In this document: one piece after another, positions 58,133 to 64,000 of the stretch
Position numbering within the stretch: the first letter of the stretch is position 1
Layout of the letters: each line of letters opens with the position of its first letter
Source: Undibacterium parvum
GTDB taxonomy: Bacteria > Pseudomonadota > Gammaproteobacteria > Burkholderiales > Burkholderiaceae_D
DNA: 64,000 bases
Direction of reading: 5' to 3'
Assembly: GCF_003955735.1 (NCBI RefSeq)
Contig: NZ_CP034464.1
Coordinates: 2,790,001 to 2,854,000 of the forward strand
Made by a program: the position numbers and the translations under genes
The notes under the pieces: generated by a model
Seen by the model: the letters and a program-made list of their open reading frames with translations, nothing else
The model's database searches: none
Told to the model about the DNA's origin: nothing

Positions 58133-58261
58133 GACCGCGCTGCGGTCACGTGCTAGTGAGCTTTGACGAAATTTGATCGCGGTTTTAATCCAGCGCATTA
58201 TTGTTGTCGCCTGATTTATCGGCTATTAACTTAGCCATTCATGGAATGAGGGATAGAAAAG

Positions 58262-60361
58262 ATGAGTAGTAATATAGTTAGGGCGGTATGCCCCCACGAT
58301 TGCCCAGACACATGCGCCTTGCTAGTCACGGTGAAAGATGGCGTAGCAACTGAGGTGCGCGGAGATCCTGATCATCCGACTACGGCAGGGGTCTTATGTA
58401 CCAAGGTTGCTCGGTATACCGAAAGAACTTATCACGCTGAACGATTACTGTACCCACAGAAGCGCGTTGGAAAAAAAGGCGAAGGGAAATTCGTTCGAAT
58501 TAGCTGGGACGAGGCCTTAGATACGATAGCCGAACGCCTGCAGGCTGTCGCTGCAAAAAGTCCTTTGGCGATACTCCCTTACAGTTATGCCGGAACCATG
58601 GGCTTGGTACAGGGCGACAGTATGTCGCAACGTTTTTTTCATAAATTGGGCGCCTCATTTTTAGATAGAACGATATGCGCTACTGCCGGTGGTGTCGGCT
58701 ATAAGTACACGATCGGTGCACGCGTAGGCACCGACATAGAGCAGACGCAAAATACCAAGCTGATCATCATCTGGGGTGGAAATCCGATCGCCTCTAGTCT
58801 GCATTTTTGGATGCGGGCACAAGAGGCCAAGCGCAATGGCGCCAGGCTGATTGCGATCGATCCTTACCGTTCTCTGACGGCCGAAAAGTGTCATCAACAT
58901 ATCGCCTTATTGCCGGGTACAGATGCGGCTCTGGCATTAGGGATCATGCATGTGCTGATCAAAGAGGATTTGCTCGACCATGACTATATTGCGCGCTATA
59001 CCTTGGGCTTTGATCAATTGGTCAAACAGGTGGAGGAATGGCATCCGACACGCGTTGCAGAAGTCTGCGGAATTACCGCGACAGAAGTGATAGACCTGGC
59101 GCGTGAGTATGGCAGTTCGGCGCAACGCGGTGAGCCCAGTATGATACGCATGAACTACGGTGTACAAAGAGTGCATGGCGGTGGCATGGCGGTACGAAAT
59201 ATCGCCTGCTTGCCGGCCCTGGTCGGCGCCTGGCGGCATGCTGCGGGTGGCGTGCAATTATCGCTATCTGATTCCTTCGCTAAGGATATGGATGCCTTGC
59301 AAAGACCGGATCTATTTCCGGTCGGCGGTGCTCAGCGCACCATCAATATGAGCACCATAGGCGATGATTTAATGCGTGACAGTAGCGCTGCCTTTGGGCC
59401 AAAGATAGAGGCGCTGATCGTGTATAACTCAAATCCTGTTGCGATTGCTCCTGAGTCCAGTGTGGTCGCGCAAGGCTTTGCGAGAGAAGATTTGTTCACT
59501 GTCGTACTCGAGCACTTTCAGACCGATACCGCTGATTATGCAGATATTTTATTACCCGCCACTACGCAATTGGAGCACGTAGATGCGCATAGCGCATACG
59601 GTCATCTGTATATGATGGCGAATAATGCAGCAATAGCGCCCATGGGCGAGGCCAAACCGAATACTGAGATATTCCGCCTATTAGCAGAGCGTATGGGGTA
59701 TGACGAGGCGTGCTTCAGCGAAACGGACGATGAAATTGCTGCGCAAGCTTTTAAAACGAGCGATCCACGCACAGGCAATGTTGATTGGAGTTCGTTAAAG
59801 AAAGAGGGCTGGCGCAAACTGCAGGTAGCTCAAGCGCCCTTCGCACTCGGGCGCTTCGCTACGCCCTCGGGCAAATGTGAATTCTACAGCGAGACCATGT
59901 TGCAACATGGTCTCGCGCCCTTGCCTAGTTTTATTCCTCCCTATGAATCGGTGGCAAGTAACCCTGACTGCGCAGCAAAATATCCGCTTGCGATGATCTC
60001 TCCACCGGCGAGAAATTTCCTCAATTCTAGTTTCGTCAATGTCAAAAGCTTGCGTGATACTGAGGGCGAGCCGCATTTGGATATACACCCAGAGGATGCT
60101 TTGCTGCGCAATATCAGTACTGGCGACATGGTGCGTATTTATAATGACCGCGGTTCTTTCCTCGCCTTGGCACGCGTCACTGAAAAAGCCAGAATTGGTT
60201 TGGTCGTGGGGCTCTCTATTTGGTGGAAAAAATTTGCCTCCGATCATAAAAATGCCAACGAAGTCACCAGTCAGAATTTAACTGACATGGGACGTGGTCC
60301 TACGTTTTATGACGTTTTGGTGCAAGTCGAGAAAGCACAAAGTGGAGTCAGTAAAAATTAA
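58262..60361 (+). CDS. molybdopterin-dependent oxidoreductase (formate dehydrogenase-like)
   Basis: 699 residues. The N-terminal [4Fe-4S] motif is CPHDCPDTC plus GVLCTKV, followed by the molybdopterin domains (about 60-560) and the C-terminal dinucleotide-binding domain (about 575-690). A Cys at about residue 139 in DRTICATAGG sits at the usual molybdenum-ligand position, arguing for Cys ligation. The annotated reaction (formate, nitrate, thiosulfate or other) cannot be told from sequence. There is no Tat signal, so it is probably cytoplasmic. No neighbouring electron-transfer subunit is seen. Confidence 0.85.
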   Translation: MSSNIVRAVCPHDCPDTCALLVTVKDGVATEVRGDPDHPTTAGVLCTKVARYTERTYHAERLLYPQKRVGKKGEGKFVRISWDEALDTIAERLQAVAAKSPLAILPYSYAGTMGLVQGDSMSQRFFHKLGASFLDRTICATAGGVGYKYTIGARVGTDIEQTQNTKLIIIWGGNPIASSLHFWMRAQEAKRNGARLIAIDPYRSLTAEKCHQHIALLPGTDAALALGIMHVLIKEDLLDHDYIARYTLGFDQLVKQVEEWHPTRVAEVCGITATEVIDLAREYGSSAQRGEPSMIRMNYGVQRVHGGGMAVRNIACLPALVGAWRHAAGGVQLSLSDSFAKDMDALQRPDLFPVGGAQRTINMSTIGDDLMRDSSAAFGPKIEALIVYNSNPVAIAPESSVVAQGFAREDLFTVVLEHFQTDTADYADILLPATTQLEHVDAHSAYGHLYMMANNAAIAPMGEAKPNTEIFRLLAERMGYDEACFSETDDEIAAQAFKTSDPRTGNVDWSSLKKEGWRKLQVAQAPFALGRFATPSGKCEFYSETMLQHGLAPLPSFIPPYESVASNPDCAAKYPLAMISPPARNFLNSSFVNVKSLRDTEGEPHLDIHPEDALLRNISTGDMVRIYNDRGSFLALARVTEKARIGLVVGLSIWWKKFASDHKNANEVTSQNLTDMGRGPTFYDVLVQVEKAQSGVSKN

Positions 60362-60622
60362 ATGTAACGATCGTGCTTTTTTGTAACACTATGTAAAACT
60401 AAATGCAAACCAAGTTTAAATAATTTTTCATGTTGTCGTATTTTGCTAGAGGATGTACTCGGCTTGACGGTAAAAGACTTGCCTAGGTTTATCGAAGTGG
60501 ATAGCATCAAGCTATGACATGGTGTATTGTCGATTTCATAGCGTCGCGAATAGCTTGAATGCGGCTCTAGGCTACAGACGTATACACGCTAATCACACAA
60601 TAAAATAATCAGAGACGAGGTA

Positions 60623-62311
60623 ATGAGTATGGATAAGTTTTGGCTGAAGTCGTACCCGGAAGGCGTACCCGCAGAAATCGATGTAACACAATACAAATCA
60701 CTGGTGCAGCTTCTGGAGGAATCGTTTCAGAAATTTGCCGCGCGCAATGCCTATGTGTGTATGGATAAATTTCTGACTTATGGCGAACTCGATACTCTCT
60801 CGAAAAAAATTGGAGCTTGGCTGCAAAGTATAGGTCTTAAAAAAGGTGCTCGTGTCGCCATCATGATGCCGAATATTTTGCAATATCCTGTGGTGATGGC
60901 CGCCATATTGCGCTCAGGCTTTGTGGTTGTGAACGTCAATCCTTTGTACACCCCGCGTGAGTTAGAACATCAGCTAAAAGACTCTGGTGCTGAGGCGATT
61001 TTCATCCTGGAAAATTTTGCCACTACCTTGGAAAAAGTGATCGCCAAGACTGCCGTCAAGCACGTAGTGGTGGCTAGCATGGGCGATATGCTAGGTTCCC
61101 TTAAGGGGGCCATCGTTAATTTTGTCGTGCGTAACGTCAAAAAAATGGTTCCAGCGTTTTCCTTGCCTAACGCACTGCGTTTTAAGCAAGTGCTTGCACA
61201 GTCCGAACACATGCAACTTCAAGCTGTGAGTTTAGGGCATGACGATATCGCTTTTTTGCAATATACAGGTGGCACTACTGGGGTCTCTAAAGGCGCGACC
61301 TTGAGTCATAAAAATGTCGTCGCCAACGTTTTACAGAATGACGCTTGGCTGATGCCGGGTATGCAAGGACAGCATGGTAAAGAGCAAAAAATTATCGTGT
61401 GCGCTTTGCCGCTGTACCATATTTTTGCATTGACAGTGTGCAGTCTGCTAGGCACACGGATAGGTGCGTTGAACCTATTGATCCCTAATCCTCGCGATAT
61501 GCCTGGCTTTATCAAGGAGTTAGGCAAGTACAAAGTGAATGTTTTCCCAGCCGTGAATACTTTGTATAACGGCTTGCTGAATAATCCTGAATTCGCCAAA
61601 TTGGATTTCTCGGGATATGAGATTTGTAGCGGTGGCGGTATGGCGGTGCAGAAAGCGGTCGCTGATAAATGGCTAAAAGTGACTGGTTGTGCGATTGCGG
61701 AAGGTTATGGCTTGTCTGAAACTTCACCAGTGGCGACTGCAAACCCTGCTACTACGAAAGAATTCTCCGGAACGATAGGCATGCCTATTCCTTCGACCGA
61801 AGTAGTGATTTTAGATGACGATGGTAATCGCCTCCCTTTGGGGCAGCCTGGCGAAATCGCGATTCGCGGACCACAAGTCATGGTTGGTTACTGGAATCGC
61901 CCGGACGAAACCGCAAATTCTATGACGGCCGATGGTTTTTTTAAAACAGGCGACGTCGGCATCATGGATTTCCGTGGCTACACCACGATAGTCGATCGTA
62001 AAAAAGACATGATTTTGGTTTCTGGATTTAATGTTTACCCGACTGAAATTGAGGGGGTGGTGGCGCTACATCCTGGTGTTTTGGAGTGTGCCTGCGTCGG
62101 TGTCCCAGATGAAAATTCAGGGGAAGCGGTTAAGTTGTTCGTGGTTCGTAAAGACCCAGCATTGACGGTCGAGCAATTGATGGCCTATTGCAAAGAACAA
62201 TTTACAGCCTACAAAAAACCAAAATATATAGAATTCCGCAACGACTTACCAAAGACCAATGTTGGAAAAATATTGCGCCGGGAATTACGCGATGAGAAAA
62301 AAGCTGCTTAA
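60623..62311 (+). CDS. fadD: long-chain-fatty-acid--CoA ligase (first of two)
   Basis: 562 residues. The AMP-binding motif is LQYTGGTTGVSKGATLSH, with GYGLSETSPV, TGDVGIMD, the DRKKDMILVSGFNVYP hinge and the C-terminal catalytic Lys in PKTNVGKILRREL. It activates fatty acids to acyl-CoA via acyl-AMP, for beta-oxidation or lipid synthesis. GAGACGAGG precedes the ATG. A close paralogue follows. Confidence 0.92.
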   Translation: MSMDKFWLKSYPEGVPAEIDVTQYKSLVQLLEESFQKFAARNAYVCMDKFLTYGELDTLSKKIGAWLQSIGLKKGARVAIMMPNILQYPVVMAAILRSGFVVVNVNPLYTPRELEHQLKDSGAEAIFILENFATTLEKVIAKTAVKHVVVASMGDMLGSLKGAIVNFVVRNVKKMVPAFSLPNALRFKQVLAQSEHMQLQAVSLGHDDIAFLQYTGGTTGVSKGATLSHKNVVANVLQNDAWLMPGMQGQHGKEQKIIVCALPLYHIFALTVCSLLGTRIGALNLLIPNPRDMPGFIKELGKYKVNVFPAVNTLYNGLLNNPEFAKLDFSGYEICSGGGMAVQKAVADKWLKVTGCAIAEGYGLSETSPVATANPATTKEFSGTIGMPIPSTEVVILDDDGNRLPLGQPGEIAIRGPQVMVGYWNRPDETANSMTADGFFKTGDVGIMDFRGYTTIVDRKKDMILVSGFNVYPTEIEGVVALHPGVLECACVGVPDENSGEAVKLFVVRKDPALTVEQLMAYCKEQFTAYKKPKYIEFRNDLPKTNVGKILRRELRDEKKAA

Positions 62312-62428
62312 ATTTTTTTCTCGTATTTTGTTCTCTTAGATTCTTGAATTTAAATATTGAAACACAATTTTTAGTCGGTGAGATACTTGATAAAAAATGT
62401 AATTTCGTGAGAACTATTTAATATTTCA

Positions 62429-62463
62429 CAAAAAGAGGAAGGTTTATACCTTCCTCTTTTTTA
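62429..62463 (+). terminator. intrinsic terminator between the two fadD genes
   Basis: AAAAAGAGGAAGGT (62430-62443) pairs with ACCTTCCTCTTTTTT (62448-62462) across a 4-nt loop, followed by T. It separates the two paralogues, so the second needs its own promoter. Confidence 0.9.
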
Positions 62464-62546
62464 GTCAAACTCTATGCGTTTGTTAACGCTGCCGTGTGAA
62501 TGGCATTGTTTGTCACAGTATACTTATCAGCAACTAGGAAAATAGC

Positions 62547-64000
62547 ATGGATAAATTTTGGTTAAAATCGTATCCGCAAGGCGTGCCTGCAGAGATCGAT
62601 GTTTCGCAATACAAATCGTTAGTACATTTGCTGGAAGATTCATTTCAGAAGTATGCGTCTCGCAAAGCCTATGTCTGCATGGACAAATCTTTGAGCTACG
62701 CTGAGCTTGATGTTTTGTCCAAAAAAATCGCAGCCTGGCTACAAAGTAAGGGATTGAGTAAAGGCGCTCGTGTGGCGATCATGATGCCCAATATCCTTCA
62801 ATATCCGGTTGTGATTGCCGCAGTTCTGCGCGCAGGTTACACGGTCGTGAATGTAAATCCACTGTACACCCCGCGCGAATTGGAACATCAACTCAAGGAT
62901 TCTGGTGCCGAAGCAGTTTTCATATTAGAAAATTTTGCGACTACCTTGCAGCAGATCGTCGCAAAGACAAATGTAAAGCATATTATTGTTGCTAGCATGG
63001 GCGATTTGTTAGGCGGTATAAAAGGTACGCTGGTTAATTTTGTGGTTCGTAAGCTAAAAAAGATGGTTCCGGCTTACTCGCTTCCAAACGCTGTTGGCTT
63101 TAATCAGATCATTGCAGAGGCGAAATCCTTGCCATTTCAGCCGGTAAATCTTGAGCACGATGACATCGCCTTCCTGCAGTACACGGGGGGGACCACCGGT
63201 GTTTCTAAAGGCGCGGTCTTAAGTCATAGAAATATTGTGGCAAATGTCTTGCAAAACGATGCATGGCTGATGACTGGTACTGATGCTAAAGGCGCGGCAG
63301 ATCAGAAAGTCATGGTTTGCGCCTTACCGCTCTACCATATCTTCGCGCTGACCGTTTGTAGCTTGGTCGGTACTCGTATCGGCGCCCTGACTTTGCTGAT
63401 ACCCAATCCGCGTGATATGCCAGGTTTTGTCAAAGAATTGGCGAAATACAAAGTGAACATTTTCCCCGCAGTTAACACTTTGTATAACGGCTTATTGAAT
63501 AACCCAGATTTTGCAAAACTGGATTTTTCTGGTTACCAAATTTGCGTGGGCGGTGGCATGGCGGTGCAAAAAGCGGTTGCCGACAAGTGGTTGAAGGTCA
63601 CTGGCTGCGCCATTTTGGAAGGTTACGGTCTTTCTGAAACTTCGCCAGTCGCCACCGCCAATCCGGCCAGCACCACTGAATTTTCAGGCACGATAGGCTT
63701 ACCTTTGCCGTCTACTGAAATCGCAATTCTAGACGATGATGGTAATCGCCTACCTCTGGGACACTCTGGTGAAATTGCTATTCGTGGCCCGCAAGTGATG
63801 ATGGGATATTGGAATCGGCCTGAAGAGACCGCAAACTCTATGACCGCTGATGGTTATTTCAAGACTGGTGACGTCGGCATTATGGATTTCCGCGGTTACA
63901 CCACCATCGTTGATCGTAAAAAGGACATGGTGCTGGTATCCGGGTTTAATGTGTATCCAAACGAGATAGAAGGGGTGTTAGCTTTACATCCCGGTGTTTT
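62547..64000 (+). CDS. fadD: long-chain-fatty-acid--CoA ligase, second paralogue (3' end outside window)
   Basis: The first 484 codons are present; the gene continues past the window. ATG at 62547 has AGGA upstream. It begins MDKFWLKSYPQGVPAEIDV, nearly the same as the first copy, and contains YTGGTTGVSKGAVLSH, GYGLSETSPV and DRKKDMVLVSGFNVYP. Identity with the first copy is high throughout, but many codons differ, so the duplication is not recent. A terminator separates them. Confidence 0.9.
   Translation, partial: MDKFWLKSYPQGVPAEIDVSQYKSLVHLLEDSFQKYASRKAYVCMDKSLSYAELDVLSKKIAAWLQSKGLSKGARVAIMMPNILQYPVVIAAVLRAGYTVVNVNPLYTPRELEHQLKDSGAEAVFILENFATTLQQIVAKTNVKHIIVASMGDLLGGIKGTLVNFVVRKLKKMVPAYSLPNAVGFNQIIAEAKSLPFQPVNLEHDDIAFLQYTGGTTGVSKGAVLSHRNIVANVLQNDAWLMTGTDAKGAADQKVMVCALPLYHIFALTVCSLVGTRIGALTLLIPNPRDMPGFVKELAKYKVNIFPAVNTLYNGLLNNPDFAKLDFSGYQICVGGGMAVQKAVADKWLKVTGCAILEGYGLSETSPVATANPASTTEFSGTIGLPLPSTEIAILDDDGNRLPLGHSGEIAIRGPQVMMGYWNRPEETANSMTADGYFKTGDVGIMDFRGYTTIVDRKKDMVLVSGFNVYPNEIEGVLALHPGV

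Overview
The window is a chromosomal segment of a betaproteobacterium of the order Burkholderiales. The rRNA genes and the gene order (hinT-tatABC, petABC-sspAB, hemA-prfA, rpe-gph-trpEGDC, minCDE) fit the Oxalobacteraceae, and the 16S sequence looks Undibacterium-like. That genus guess comes from memory of the group, not from a search. Most of the window is core housekeeping DNA; mobile and repeat-rich DNA is concentrated between about 9.5 and 24.5 kb.

Layout: 0-9.4 kb holds the end of hinT, tatABC (Tat export), a DUF2461 gene, a membrane-anchored HtrA/DegS-type protease divergent from a NIF3 gene, mscL, the cytochrome bc1 operon petABC (its Rieske subunit has a twin-arginine signal), sspA, sspB and tRNA-Thr. 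9.5-15.7 kb holds two damaged phage-tail-collar-like genes and a roughly 1,620-residue autotransporter with three tandem 516-bp repeat units. 15.7-24.4 kb holds an IS4-family element that has split the autotransporter's terminator, a DUF3052-like gene, ubiX, grxD, tex, a small secreted protein, and an IS3-family element inside one copy of a 0.2-kb interspersed repeat whose second copy lies inverted nearby.

24.4-29.1 kb is a minus-strand run: hemA, prfA, dsbB, prmC and a GNAT gene. 29.2-34.1 kb is a three-gene signalling module: an OmpR-type response regulator, a LysM-FecR envelope protein and a CHASE2 histidine kinase. 34.3-36.2 kb is minCDE, followed by tRNA-Phe. 37-42.1 kb carries a UbiH-family hydroxylase, dsbC, a MobA-like nucleotidyltransferase, a DUF3429 membrane protein and an M61 peptidase. 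42.2-48 kb is rpe-gph-trpEGDC, with a candidate 16-residue trp leader peptide containing three Trp codons. 48-50.7 kb holds apaG, a 47-residue membrane protein, mltA and an enoyl-CoA hydratase. 50.7-56.8 kb is a complete rRNA operon (16S, tRNA-Ala, tRNA-Ile, 23S, 5S). 57.2-64 kb carries a beta-hydroxyacid dehydrogenase, a molybdopterin oxidoreductase and two tandem fadD paralogues, the second cut by the window edge.

I found no CRISPR array, no defence island and no unmistakable new multi-gene system. The observations most worth checking are the candidate trp leader, the IS4 insertion into a terminator, the paired ATACTCCCC/GGGGAGTAT intergenic elements, the IS3-split inverted repeat, a 165-bp inverted-repeat-bounded segment that ends exactly where a tail-collar gene is truncated, the Ala-Ile tRNA order in the rRNA operon, and the small membrane protein gene.
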